NCBI RefSeq assembly: GCF_030063135.1 | Contig: NZ_JASISO010000015.1 | Coordinates: 91,505 to 155,504 of the forward strand | Direction of reading: 5' to 3' | Length of the DNA stretch: 64,000 nt | From: Streptomyces sp. G-G2 | GTDB lineage: Bacteria; Actinomycetota; Actinomycetes; Streptomycetales; Streptomycetaceae | Part shown: positions 1 through 8,253 of the stretch, in pieces | Numbering within the stretch: position 1 is the stretch's first letter | Layout of the letters: every line of letters begins with the position of its first letter | Notes under the pieces: generated by a model | Database searches by the model: none | Seen by the model: the letters and a program-made list of their open reading frames with translations, nothing else | Told to the model about the DNA's origin: nothing | Program-made: the position numbers and the translations under genes

Positions 1-125
1 CGTGCCGTCCGCGACGCCCCGCGTGCGCTCCCCTTCGCCCACGCAGTGTTCCCCCACGTGCCGCCCTCGCTCCCTCGATCACCGCGAGGGGTCAGGGTAC
101 GCGCGGCGGATGACCGGAACGTGAC

Positions 126-159
126 CCCTCCGGCCGCAGGGGGTGGAGCGGCCGGAGGG
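126..159. terminator. Hairpin terminator after the BP74-like gene
   Basis: Perfect 11-bp inverted repeat (CCCTCCGGCCG at 126-136, CGGCCGGAGGG at 149-159) with a 12-nt loop, about 33 nt past the reverse-strand stop at 192. There is no T tract, which is usual for actinobacterial intrinsic terminators. No gene can be supported in bases 1-191; a forward frame is open there but has no recognisable content. Confidence 0.6.
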
Positions 160-191
160 AAGCGGGGCGTGTCCGACGCCCCGGGCGCGCG

Positions 192-641
192 CTACGGCGC
201 GGTGACCTCACGCGTCAGCTTCGAGCTCCAGGGGCACCAGGTCGAGCCGGGGAGCAGCGCGCCGCCGACCTCGCCCAGGTGGTCGTTGACGTAGGAGATG
301 CTCGCGTCACACACCTCCACGGCCATGCTGAAGAACTTCACCGAGTCCGGGGCCAGCTGGTACTTCCACGGCCGGTTGTAGGTGGCGGGGGTCTTGACGA
401 CCCGGCCCATGACGCTGATGTTCTCCTTGTCGACACCGCTGAGGATGTCGCGGGCCTGCTGGATCCGGGCCTGGTCGGTCAGCTTGAACACGAAGGTGTT
501 CCGGCCGTCGGTGAATTCGAAGTAGGAGGCGGAACCCTGGGCGGCGGTTTCGTTCGGCGCGGCCTGGGCGGGGGCGGCGAGGCCCATGGCGAACAGGGAA
601 ACCGCGGCGAGACTGCCGGCCTTGGTGAGGGTGCGTCGCAT
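192..641 (-). CDS. Secreted BP74-like (calmodulin-binding-type) protein
   Basis: 149 residues. The ATG at 641 was chosen because GGAGG lies 7 nt upstream; the frame stays open further but reads as low-complexity Arg/Pro sequence. Residues 1-30 are a clear Sec signal peptide (MRRTL start, Leu/Ala core, cleavage near AQAAP). The mature part opens with a FEFTDG..FVFKLTD strand pair and contains EVCDASISYV and TWCPWSSKL with two Cys. This resembles small secreted actinobacterial proteins carrying the N-terminal domain of Dictyostelium BP74, often annotated as calmodulin-binding. Function in bacteria is not established. Monocistronic, with the terminator at 126-159. Confidence 0.7.
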   Translation of the reverse strand: MRRTLTKAGSLAAVSLFAMGLAAPAQAAPNETAAQGSASYFEFTDGRNTFVFKLTDQARIQQARDILSGVDKENISVMGRVVKTPATYNRPWKYQLAPDSVKFFSMAVEVCDASISYVNDHLGEVGGALLPGSTWCPWSSKLTREVTAP

Positions 642-881
642 GCCTGATACCTCCAGTGCTGTCGGGTCGCGTTGTCGACCCGTCTGCGGCGAACGTAATC
701 CGGAAATCGACGGATTGGTCCGCTGTCCACCAAGGGTGCCCCAACGGACTCCCAAGAGAGCACCAAAGGGCACCCATGGAGGTCCACGGATGCCCTCTCG
801 TCCGGTCGGCGGCGGATGCCGGGTGTTTTCAGCCGCCGCGCGGCGTCGCCCCCGCCGCGCCTCGCCGACCACCGCGCCTCG

Positions 882-1106
882 TCACGCGCCGCGCGGGGCG
901 ATGACCTTCCCGTCCGCCCGCACCGTGATGGCCTGCGCCGGGCAGATGTCGGCGGCGTCGAGCAGCCGCGGGTCCTCGCCGGTCTCCGGCTGCCGCACCG
1001 AGGCGTGTTCGTCCTCCAGGGCGAACACCTCCGGGGCGACGGCGGCGCACATGCCGGAGCCCAGGCACAGCTGCCGGTCCGCGTGCACGGTCCAGGTCCC
1101 GGTCAT
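882..1106 (-). CDS. [3Fe-4S]-type ferredoxin, P450 partner
   Basis: 74 residues with the pattern CLGSGMC, then a single distal CP after an acidic stretch. This is the three-Cys arrangement of the small 3Fe-4S ferredoxins that pass electrons to actinobacterial cytochromes P450. It follows the P450 directly in the same direction. The ATG at 1106 has GGTGAG just upstream. A GTG three codons earlier (1115) overlaps the P450 stop as GTGA and is a plausible coupled alternative. No ferredoxin reductase gene is seen in the window, so electrons must come from a reductase encoded elsewhere. Confidence 0.85.
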   Translation of the reverse strand: MTGTWTVHADRQLCLGSGMCAAVAPEVFALEDEHASVRQPETGEDPRLLDAADICPAQAITVRADGKVIAPRGA

Positions 1107-1111
1107 CGCGC

Positions 1112-2311
1112 TCACCACCCGACCGGCATGACGCGCGGGCCCCGGACCAGCATCTGGGACTTCCAGGTCACATCGCCCGCGAGGCGCAGGCCCGGGAAGC
1201 GGGCGATGAGCGCGCCCAGTGCCTCCTGGAGTTCGAGCCGGGCCAGCGGGGCTCCCAGGCAGTGGTGGACCCCGTGCCCGAAGCCGAGGTGCTGGACCCC
1301 GTCGCGGGTGATGTCCAGGACGCCGGGGGCGCCGAAGCGCAGCGCGTCGCGGTTGGCAGCGCCGGTGGCGACCATCACCGGGGCGCCCGCCCGGACCAGG
1401 GTGCCGCCGACCTCGATGTCCTCGGTGGCGTAGCGCGGCTGGCCGGCGCCACTGCCGAGGGGGACGAAGCGCAGCAGTTCCTCGACCGCGTTGGGGAGGA
1501 GGCCGGGGCGCGAGCGCAGCAGGGCGAGCTGCTCGGGGTGGTCGAGCAGGGTGAGGGTGAAGTTGGGGATCTGCGAGGCGGTGGTCTCGTGTCCCGCCAC
1601 CAGGATGCCGACGCACAGGTCGACGAGTTCCAGTTCGGAGAGCCGGTCGGCGCCGTCGCGGGCCTCGATGAGCGCGGTCATGAGGTCGTCGCGCGGTTCC
1701 TCGCGGTGCTGGTGGATCAGGGTCCGCATGTAGTCGCGCAGTTCCTCGCGGTTGGCCTCGAACTCGGCCGCGCTGAGGGAGCTGGTGGACAGCGCCGCGT
1801 CGCTCCAGACCCGGAAGCGGGGGCGGTCCTCGGGGGGAACCCCGAGCATCCGGCAGATCACCGCGACGGGCAGCGGCAGCGCGAAGCGGTCCACCAGGTC
1901 GGCCGGGGGGCCCGCCGCCTCCAGGTCGTCGAGGAGGACCGCGGTGAGTTCGCGCACCATCGGGCGGAGCTTCTCGACCTGGTGGACGGTGAACGCCCGG
2001 GCCACCAGGGAGCGCAGCCGGGTGTGGTCGGGCGGGTCCATCGCGAGGATCCCGCTGTCGGAGCGCCCCTCGGACTGGCGGGGCTCGTCGTGGCGGACGC
2101 CCTCGGCCCGGCTGAAGCGCTGGTCGCCGAGGACGAGGCGGGCGTCGGCGTAGCGGGTGACCAGCCAGCCGGGTTCGCCGTAGGGCAGCTGGACGCGTAA
2201 CAGGCCGGGCCGGTCGCGGACCTGTTCGTAGAGGTCGGCGAGCTGGAGTCCTTCGGCGGAGTTGAAGGGGTAGGCGAGGGGTTCGGTGGTGTCGGTGTCC
2301 GGTACGGGCAC
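1112..2311 (-). CDS. Cytochrome P450
   Basis: 399 residues, the usual length for a soluble bacterial P450. The I-helix oxygen-activation motif AGHETT is present, as are an ExxR helix (EELLRF) and the heme-binding loop FGHGVHHCLGAPLAR with the thiolate ligand at Cys351. The loop wording resembles CYP107-type enzymes, but the subfamily and substrate cannot be fixed from sequence alone. The gene is followed at once by its ferredoxin and preceded by a perfect inverted repeat, with a TetR gene on the other side. Leu38 is encoded by TTA (2198-2200), so translation probably depends on the bldA tRNA. No biosynthetic cluster surrounds it, so xenobiotic or stand-alone oxidation is as likely as antibiotic tailoring. 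Confidence 0.92.
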   Translation of the reverse strand: MPVPDTDTTEPLAYPFNSAEGLQLADLYEQVRDRPGLLRVQLPYGEPGWLVTRYADARLVLGDQRFSRAEGVRHDEPRQSEGRSDSGILAMDPPDHTRLRSLVARAFTVHQVEKLRPMVRELTAVLLDDLEAAGPPADLVDRFALPLPVAVICRMLGVPPEDRPRFRVWSDAALSTSSLSAAEFEANREELRDYMRTLIHQHREEPRDDLMTALIEARDGADRLSELELVDLCVGILVAGHETTASQIPNFTLTLLDHPEQLALLRSRPGLLPNAVEELLRFVPLGSGAGQPRYATEDIEVGGTLVRAGAPVMVATGAANRDALRFGAPGVLDITRDGVQHLGFGHGVHHCLGAPLARLELQEALGALIARFPGLRLAGDVTWKSQMLVRGPRVMPVGW

Positions 2312-2325
2312 GGCGGCCTCCCATA

Positions 2326-2343
2326 TGTAAGCGACTGCTTACA
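2326..2343. promoter_or_regulatory. TetR-type operator
   Basis: Perfect 7-bp inverted repeat TGTAAGC-GACT-GCTTACA, 15 bp upstream of the P450 start and 130 bp upstream of the TetR start. Half-site size and spacing suit a TetR dimer. Position suggests repression of the P450 operon, and possibly autoregulation. Confidence 0.75.
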
Positions 2344-2472
2344 ACGCTAGGACCGTCCACCCCGACGGTCAACGGGGCCTGCGCGTCGTTATCCTGACAG
2401 GCCGCCACCGGAGCCCCCGGCGCGTCCGGAAAGGGACGGCGCGACGGCGTACAGCGAACGGGGACCTCGACG

Positions 2473-3069
2473 ATGGACGAAACCACGGGCCCCCGGGCGG
2501 GAGAACGCCGCCGCGACGCCGCGGCCACCCGGCGCCGGATACTCGACGCGGCGCGCGACCTGTTCGCCGAGCGGGGGTACGAGCGGGCCACCGTACGGGA
2601 CATCGCCGAGCTGGCCGGATCCAACCAGGCGCTGCTCTTCCGTTATTTCGGGTCGAAGCACGGGCTGCTGACCGAGGTACTGGCCCGGGGCGGTCTGGAG
2701 CAGCTGCGGGCCACCCCGCCCGAGGAGCTGTTCGAGACCGCGCTGCGCTCGATGCTCACGAGCAGCGCGGCCGGTTCGGGCGACCGGTCCCTGGAGGTGT
2801 ACCTGCGCTCGGTGGGGCGCGGCGAGGACGCGGCCGGGACCCTGCGCGAGCTGGGCGAGGAGTACCAGAACGCGCTGGCCTCGCTCTCCGGGGCGCCGGA
2901 CGGGGCGCTGCGCGCGGACCTGGCGATGGCCTGGCTGCTCGGGATCGGGCTGATGCGGACCGTGGTGGCCCGGGAGCCGCTGGCGGGCGCCGATCCGGAC
3001 GAGGTGTGCGCTCTGGTACTGGCCACCCTCGGGCAGCTGTGGGCCGCCCCGGCGCGCGGCGACACCTGA
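2473..3069 (+). CDS. TetR-family regulator, divergent from P450
   Basis: 198 residues. Residues 13-60 form the TetR helix-turn-helix (RRRILDAARDLFAERGYE, then TVRDIA and a FRYFGSKHGLL recognition segment). The C-terminal part is a helical ligand-binding domain with a TetR_C-like end (LGIGLMRTVVA). It is transcribed away from the P450-ferredoxin operon across a 160-bp gap holding the TGTAAGC operator. It therefore probably senses the P450 substrate or product. The first codon is ATG at 2473 with a weak ribosome site. Confidence 0.88.
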   Translation: MDETTGPRAGERRRDAAATRRRILDAARDLFAERGYERATVRDIAELAGSNQALLFRYFGSKHGLLTEVLARGGLEQLRATPPEELFETALRSMLTSSAAGSGDRSLEVYLRSVGRGEDAAGTLRELGEEYQNALASLSGAPDGALRADLAMAWLLGIGLMRTVVAREPLAGADPDEVCALVLATLGQLWAAPARGDT

Positions 3070-3091
3070 CGCGCGGCCGGGGCGGCGGGGG

Positions 3092-4582
3092 TCAGCGCAT
3101 GACCCGCGGCAGCCGCAGGCTCAGCAGGGCCGTCAGCGCGACGAGGGCCAGCTGGACCAGCAGGGTGATGGCGAGGGCGTCGCGCATGCCCAGGGCCGGG
3201 GTCAGCGCCAGGAACAGGCTGCCCAGGGTCGCGACGCCCAGGGCGAGGGCCGACTGCTGGGTGGTGACCATGACTCCCCCGCCCACGCCCGCCCGGTCGG
3301 CCGGTACGTCGGACAGCATCATCCGCATCAGGACCGGCAGTTGGAGGCCCTGGCCGAGGCCCGCGAGGGCGACGCCGGGGGCGAGCCCGGCGAGGCCGAG
3401 ACCGGGCCAGTCGCGCAGGACCGCCAGGAGCAGCAGGCAGAGGCCGAGGGCCTGGAGCACGCCTCCGGCGGTGACCACGCGGCTGCCGAACCGGCCGATC
3501 AGGCTGGGCCCGGCGAGCGAGGCCGCGAAGAAGGACACGGCCATGGGCACCAGCGCGAGTCCGGCCGCCACCGGGCCCATGAGCAGGCCCTGCTGCAGGG
3601 CCACGGCGACGACGAACATGAAGCCGCTGAAGCCGATCGAGAAGGGCACCACCATCACCAGCCCGCGGCGCAGCGAGTCCAGGCGCAGCAGGCTCGGCGG
3701 CACCAGCGGGGTCCGCCCGAGCCGGTCCGCGCGGCGCTCGGTCAGGTAGAAGGCGGTGGCCGCGAACGGGAACACCGCGAAGGACACCCAGGTCCACAGC
3801 GGCCAGCCGGTGGCCCGGCCCTCGGTCAGCGGCAGCAGCAGGGAGACCAGCGACAGGCCGAGCAGCAGGGTGCCGGGAACGTCGACGGAGGCGGGGCGGT
3901 CCGACCGGGTCTCCGGGACCGCGCGGGCGGCCAGGACCAGGCCGAGGATCACCACCGGTACGTTCACGAGGAACACCGCGCGCCAGCCGGAGCCCGCCAC
4001 GTCCGCGGCGACCAGTACGCCGCCCAGGATCTGCCCGGCGACCATGGACAGCCCGGCGGTCGCGCCGTACAGGCTCATCGCGCGGGCCCGCCGGGGTCCC
4101 TGGGTGGTGGCCTGGATGGTGGCGAGCACCTGCGGCAGCATCATGGCGGCCGCGGCGCCCTGGGCCACCCGGGCCCCGACCAGGGTCCAGGCGGTGGGCG
4201 CCAGGCCGCAGGCGAGGGAGGTGAGGCCGAAGGCGGCCATGCCGATCAGGAAGAGCCTGCGCCGGCCGGCCATGTCGCCGAGCCTGCCGCCGAGGACGAG
4301 CAGGACGGCGTAGGAGACGCCGTATCCGCCGACGACGAGTTCCAGCATGGCGGGACCGGCGGAGAGGTCGCGGTCGATGGCGGGCAGCGCCACATTGACG
4401 ATGAAGAAGTCGATCAGGGGCAGGGCGGCGCCCAGCAGTACGGTGAACAGCCCGAGCGGGCTCATCACCGCGCCGTGGCGGACGGCCGGTCCGGGGGCGG
4501 AATCCGCGGGGCCGGGGGTGGCGGCCCGGGCCGTGGCGCCGGAGGGGGACGGGTGGGTCGTGCGTACCGTTGTGTCGCTCAC
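3092..4582 (-). CDS. MFS drug exporter, DHA2-like (14 helices)
   Basis: 496 residues with a hydrophilic N-terminus of about 45 residues, then about 14 membrane helices. Motifs typical of drug:H+ antiporters are visible: the loop 2-3 motif GRLGDMAGRRRLFL and an early D in LIDFFIVNVALP. GTG at 4582 is preferred because GGAGGA lies 11 nt upstream and the longer frame is not conserved-looking. It faces an XRE regulator across 101 bp that contain several CTGG-type palindromes. A second exporter of exactly the same length lies at 46444-47934 with the same kind of regulator. The exported compound is unknown. Confidence 0.88.
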   Translation of the reverse strand: MSDTTVRTTHPSPSGATARAATPGPADSAPGPAVRHGAVMSPLGLFTVLLGAALPLIDFFIVNVALPAIDRDLSAGPAMLELVVGGYGVSYAVLLVLGGRLGDMAGRRRLFLIGMAAFGLTSLACGLAPTAWTLVGARVAQGAAAAMMLPQVLATIQATTQGPRRARAMSLYGATAGLSMVAGQILGGVLVAADVAGSGWRAVFLVNVPVVILGLVLAARAVPETRSDRPASVDVPGTLLLGLSLVSLLLPLTEGRATGWPLWTWVSFAVFPFAATAFYLTERRADRLGRTPLVPPSLLRLDSLRRGLVMVVPFSIGFSGFMFVVAVALQQGLLMGPVAAGLALVPMAVSFFAASLAGPSLIGRFGSRVVTAGGVLQALGLCLLLLAVLRDWPGLGLAGLAPGVALAGLGQGLQLPVLMRMMLSDVPADRAGVGGGVMVTTQQSALALGVATLGSLFLALTPALGMRDALAITLLVQLALVALTALLSLRLPRVMR

Positions 4583-4609
4583 AGCGGAGACGATCCTCCA
4601 TCCCCCAGC

Positions 4610-4653
4610 CTGGTACCAGAGTCTGCTTATCCTGGTACTGCCAGCACCTGGCA
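4610..4653. promoter_or_regulatory. Clustered palindromes between MFS and XRE genes
   Basis: CTGGTACCAG (4610-4619) is followed by CTGGTACTGCCAG (from 4632) overlapping TGCCAG-CAC-CTGGCA (4639-4653). The repeated CTGG/CCAG half-sites between divergent starts suggest operators for the adjacent XRE regulator. Confidence 0.5.
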
Positions 4654-4683
4654 ACCGGATGGGCGATGCGGCACCCTGGCAGC

Positions 4684-5559
4684 ATGACCACTGTCGCTCC
4701 TTCCACGGACGTGCGCAGGCACGAGCTGGCCGAATTCCTGCGCAGCCGCCGCGAGCGGATCACCCCCGAGCAGGTCGGGCTGCCGCGCGGCCGCCGCCGC
4801 CGGACGCCCGGGCTGCGCCGCGAGGAGGTCGCGCAGCTCTCCGCGGTCGGAGTCACCTGGTACACCTGGCTGGAGCAGGCCCGCGAGATCCAGGTCTCGC
4901 AGCAGGTGCTGGACGCCCTGGCGCGCGCCCTGCTGCTGGACACCAGCGAGCGCACGCACCTGTTCGCGCTGGCCGGGACCTTCGACCCGACACCGCACGC
5001 GCCGTGCCCGACCGTGACTCCCGCGCTGCGGGCCCTGCTCGACCAGCTGGGGCCCGTGCCCGGCTGCGTCCAGAACAGCCGGTACGACATCCTGGCCTAC
5101 AACGCGACGTACGGGCAGTTGCTGTGCGACATGGACCGGGTGCGGCCGGAGGACCGCAACTGCATGTGGCTCGCCTTCACCCACGAGGACTGGCGGGCGG
5201 CCGTGGTCGACCGGGCGGAGGTGAACCGGGTGATGGCGGCCAAGTTCCGGGCCTCCATGGCGGAGCACCTGGCCGAACCCGCGTGGAAGGCCCTGCTGCA
5301 CCGGCTGGAATCGGAGTCGGCGGAGTTCCGGGAGGTCTGGGCGCGGCACGAGGTGGTCGGCCAGGCCAACAAGTCGAAGTACATCCTCAACGCGCGGGTG
5401 GGGCTGCTCCACCTGGAACACACCAACTTGTGGCTGGGTCCGGCGGCGGGGTCGCGGCTGACCACGTACACACCGCTGGACGAGGAGACCCGCGAGCGCC
5501 TGGAGCGGCTCGAACGCCTGGCCCTCGGCGCGGCAGCCCCGGCGGGCCCGCCGGGCTAG
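4684..5559 (+). CDS. XRE regulator with MmyB-like ligand domain (copy 1)
   Basis: 291 residues. Residues 10-85 are an XRE helix-turn-helix with the family signature RRRTPGLRREEVAQLSAVG and TWYTWLEQ. The rest matches the MmyB-like ligand-binding domain found behind this type of HTH (VQNSRYDILAYNATY, then ANKSKYILNAR and LHLEHTNLWLG). The ATG at 4684 was chosen because the protein then begins right before the HTH, as in its paralogue at 48022. It is divergent from an MFS exporter, so it most likely controls that exporter in response to a small molecule. The ribosome site is weak, so a short-leader or leaderless transcript is possible. Confidence 0.88.
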   Translation: MTTVAPSTDVRRHELAEFLRSRRERITPEQVGLPRGRRRRTPGLRREEVAQLSAVGVTWYTWLEQAREIQVSQQVLDALARALLLDTSERTHLFALAGTFDPTPHAPCPTVTPALRALLDQLGPVPGCVQNSRYDILAYNATYGQLLCDMDRVRPEDRNCMWLAFTHEDWRAAVVDRAEVNRVMAAKFRASMAEHLAEPAWKALLHRLESESAEFREVWARHEVVGQANKSKYILNARVGLLHLEHTNLWLGPAAGSRLTTYTPLDEETRERLERLERLALGAAAPAGPPG

Positions 5560-5600
5560 TGCGGTGACCGGGAAGGTTTGCCCTCCGGTCACGGCACTAG
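5556..5600. terminator. Bidirectional terminator containing both stop codons
   Basis: A 16-bp stem with one mismatch (5556-5571 and 5585-5600, 13-nt loop) starts and ends with CTAG. The XRE stop TAG (5557-5559) and the permease stop (5597-5599 on the reverse strand) both lie in the base of the stem. Confidence 0.75.
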
Positions 5601-7006
5601 GCAGGCTCTTTCTGATCTCGCGTGGGCCGCCCCGCCGGTCCCCCCTCGCGGCCCGGGCGGTCGGCCGCCGCGAAAAGGGCGTGCAGCAGGACCGCCGCGA
5701 GGGTTCCGGCGACGACTCCGGAGCCGAGTACGGTACGGACCCACCCCGGGAACCCGCCGTAGAGGTTCGGGGCGACGATCGGGAGCAGCCCCGCGGCCAG
5801 GGCGAGGGCGGCCACCATCGTCTGCCCCCGCTCGGCCAGTTCGGCGCGGGCCAGCATCTGGACACCCATGAGGGCGATGACGGCGTAGACGACCAGCGCG
5901 GAGCCGCCCACCACCGCGGGCGGGAGGCCGGCGACCAGCCGGGACAGCGGGGACAGCAGGCCCACGGCGATCAGGAGACCGCCCGCCGCCGCCGTGACGA
6001 ACCGGCTGCGGACGCCGGTCAGTCGGCTGATGCCGATGTTCTCGGAGCTGGTCACCATCAGGGACGTCCCCCAGATGCCGGCGAGCAGCGAGGTCAGCGC
6101 GTCGGCTCGGGCGACCTTCGGGACATCGCGGCCCGCGTCGGCCGCGCGGCCGACGGTCTCGCTGTTGAGGACGGTCTGGCCGGTGATCTCGGCGAGCGTG
6201 GTGAGGCTGAAGATCAGCAGCGGCAGGGCGGCCACGAGGTCGAACTGCGGCGCCCCGTACGGAAAGAGCCGCGGCAGGGAGAAGCCGCTGCCACCGGCCG
6301 GGCTGAACGTCCCGAGTCCGGTGGCCACCGCGACCGCGGTTCCGGCGGCCATGCCGATGAGGACGGCGCTCTGCCGCCAGACCCCGCGCAGCAGGAGGTA
6401 CGCGGCCAGGGTCACCGCCACCGTCAGGCCCGCCAGGACCACGGCCCCGGGCGCCGCGGTCCCGGTCGGCCCGGTGATGAGCTGCGCGGCGACGCGCACC
6501 ATGGCGACGCCGATCAGCAGCACGGTGACGCCCATGACCAGCGGCGGGAAGAGCCGCACGATCCGCGCGTACAGCGGGACCACGGCCAGGAGCAGCGCGG
6601 CGGCCAGGAGGACCGAGCCGCTGGCGACGGCCGGGCCGTGGTCCTTGGCGATCTGGAGGAACAGCGCGGTCGCGGCGCCGCCGGGGAGCATGACGAACGG
6701 CAGCCGGGCCCCGAACTTCCAGACGCCGAGGGACTGGAGCAAGGATCCGGCGCCGGAGAGGACGAGGACCGCGCTGAGCAGCGAGGCGGTCCCGCCGGGG
6801 GTCAGCCGCAGGGCGCCCGCGGTGAGGAAGACGGTCGAGACGGGGGCGGCGGCCATCGCCAGGACGTGCTGGACGGCGAGGGGCACGAGCCGCCGCAGGG
6901 GGACCCGCTCGTCGGCGGGGGCGGTGGTGGTCCCGGGGTCCTTGGCGCCCGTACCGGGCGTGCCGGACGTACCCGATGTGCCGGGCGTGCCGATCGCGGT
7001 GCTCAT
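5597..7006 (-). CDS. NCS2 nucleobase permease (uracil/xanthine type)
   Basis: 469 residues, with a Gly/Thr-rich N-terminus (GTPGTSGTSGTPGTG) and about 14 hydrophobic segments. Family features include AVQHVLAMAAAPVS at the start of the core, QTVLNSETVGRAADAGRD in the middle and the VTSSENIGISRLTGVRSR motif that marks the nucleobase-ascorbate transporters. It should import a purine or pyrimidine with a cation; the substrate cannot be named. ATG at 7006 overlaps the preceding gene stop as ATGA, so the two proteins are translationally coupled. A divergent XRE-cupin regulator probably controls the pair. Confidence 0.88.
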   Translation of the reverse strand: MSTAIGTPGTSGTSGTPGTGAKDPGTTTAPADERVPLRRLVPLAVQHVLAMAAAPVSTVFLTAGALRLTPGGTASLLSAVLVLSGAGSLLQSLGVWKFGARLPFVMLPGGAATALFLQIAKDHGPAVASGSVLLAAALLLAVVPLYARIVRLFPPLVMGVTVLLIGVAMVRVAAQLITGPTGTAAPGAVVLAGLTVAVTLAAYLLLRGVWRQSAVLIGMAAGTAVAVATGLGTFSPAGGSGFSLPRLFPYGAPQFDLVAALPLLIFSLTTLAEITGQTVLNSETVGRAADAGRDVPKVARADALTSLLAGIWGTSLMVTSSENIGISRLTGVRSRFVTAAAGGLLIAVGLLSPLSRLVAGLPPAVVGGSALVVYAVIALMGVQMLARAELAERGQTMVAALALAAGLLPIVAPNLYGGFPGWVRTVLGSGVVAGTLAAVLLHALFAAADRPGREGGPAGRPTRDQKEPA

Positions 7007-8121
7007 GATCCGGTCTCCAGCCAGGGCAGCTCGTCGGCCGCGTAACGGTAGGCGCGGAACACCGCGTTCGGCTCGGCCGGGAAGAGGTCCCGGACCTCGG
7101 ACTCCTCGTAGCCGCCGAAGTGGGGGACGACGTACTCCCAGACCAGGAGGCCCTCGGCGGTGACCTCGAAGAGGCGGCCCGCCGGGGAGTCGGTCACCAG
7201 GGTGTTCCCGTTCGGGAGGCGCTGCGCCGCCCCCATGAACGGGGCGAAGAAGGACTCCTTGGCGGGGTCGTGGTACTCCCACACGATCTTCCCGGAGCGG
7301 TCGATCTCGACGACGCGCGAGTACGGGACGTCGTGGCCGGGCCGGAAGACCCCGTTGTCGAAGACCAGCAGGTTGCCGTTGGCCAGTTCGCTGGGGTGGT
7401 GCTGCTGGGACACGGTGCCCGGCTCGGTGCGCCACAGGACCTCGCCCGTGTCCCGGCTGATGACGACGACGGCGGAGACGCTGCGCAGGCTCGCGAGGAC
7501 GTTCCCGTCCGCGAGGGGGACCACCGAATTGATCAGCGGCCAGTGCTCCCGGGCGTAGTCGGGGTGCAACGGGTAGGCCTCGCGGTCCAGATGGTCGCCG
7601 GCCCGCCAGGACCAGAGCTCCGCGCCGTCGGCGTCGACCTGCTTGATGGTGTCCGCCCACACCGTCGCGGCCGCTTCGGTGCCCGCGACGCCGCCGAGGA
7701 CGCCGGCCGCGTCGGGACCCGTCAGGGGTTCGAGGGCGGTGTAGAGGATCCCGCCGTCGTCCAGGTGGTGGGCGTCGTGGTGCTGGAGCGGGTCGACGTG
7801 CTCGCGCCGCACCGTCCCGTCGGGTCCGTACACGCCCATGACCCCGCCCCGGTACTTGTGCCACATCGGGAACAGCGCCTCCTCGCCGGGGAGGACCCCG
7901 TTGTAGGCGAGGTCGCCGCCGGGCAGGACGCGTGCGTGGCGGCCGGGGCGGTACGGGAGCTTCCAGGTGTGGACCTCCTCGCCGCGCAGGTTCACCAGGT
8001 ACACCTTGCCGCCGCCCGTCAGCGGGGCGTACAGGGTGTACCCCTCGAAGGCCGCTTCGGGATCCAGGGCGATGAGACCGGTGCCGCGGCGGCGGCGCTG
8101 GTTCTGGTCGACGGTGGGCAC
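7003..8121 (-). CDS. Arylsulfotransferase-like (ASST) beta-propeller protein
   Basis: 372 residues, GTG start at 8121 with GAGGAGG upstream. Repeated beta-propeller blades are visible, e.g. LPNGNTLVTDSPAGRLFEV, EIDRSGKIVWEY and LANGNLLVFDNG. A conserved His pair follows DPLQHHDAHHLDDG. This fits the arylsulfate sulfotransferase superfamily. No signal peptide is evident, so it may act in the cytoplasm, unlike the periplasmic E. coli enzyme. The coupling to a nucleobase permease is unusual and suggests the substrate could be a nucleobase-derived or imported aromatic compound; that link is inference. The activity itself is not proven. Confidence 0.75.
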   Translation of the reverse strand: MPTVDQNQRRRRGTGLIALDPEAAFEGYTLYAPLTGGGKVYLVNLRGEEVHTWKLPYRPGRHARVLPGGDLAYNGVLPGEEALFPMWHKYRGGVMGVYGPDGTVRREHVDPLQHHDAHHLDDGGILYTALEPLTGPDAAGVLGGVAGTEAAATVWADTIKQVDADGAELWSWRAGDHLDREAYPLHPDYAREHWPLINSVVPLADGNVLASLRSVSAVVVISRDTGEVLWRTEPGTVSQQHHPSELANGNLLVFDNGVFRPGHDVPYSRVVEIDRSGKIVWEYHDPAKESFFAPFMGAAQRLPNGNTLVTDSPAGRLFEVTAEGLLVWEYVVPHFGGYEESEVRDLFPAEPNAVFRAYRYAADELPWLETGS

Positions 8122-8133
8122 AGAAGCCCCTCC

Positions 8134-8169
8134 TCAAACTTTTTTTGATTTGCTCTAACAAGTTCGAAG
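8134..8169. promoter_or_regulatory. AT-rich divergent promoter region
   Basis: This is one of the few AT-rich runs nearby. It contains TCAAA-N5-TTTGA (8134-8148) and an AACTT/AAGTT pair, directly upstream of the ribosome site of the sulfotransferase-like gene. It probably carries the promoter and a regulator site for the XRE-cupin protein. Confidence 0.4.
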
Positions 8170-8253
8170 GTAGAGGCGCAGTGTGTCAGCGGTGTGACGG
8201 GCGTACGAAACGTCCCGCGCCGCACGTAGGGTGACCCGGGGAGGGCAGCGATC

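Noticed and set aside
882..2624. Single long reverse frame spanning ferredoxin and P450
   Set aside because: Only its end matches ferredoxin. The P450 is in another frame with full motifs, so the long frame is chance.
1112..8121. A biosynthetic gene cluster around the P450
   Set aside because: No PKS, NRPS, terpene or RiPP gene adjoins; neighbours are a transporter and regulators.
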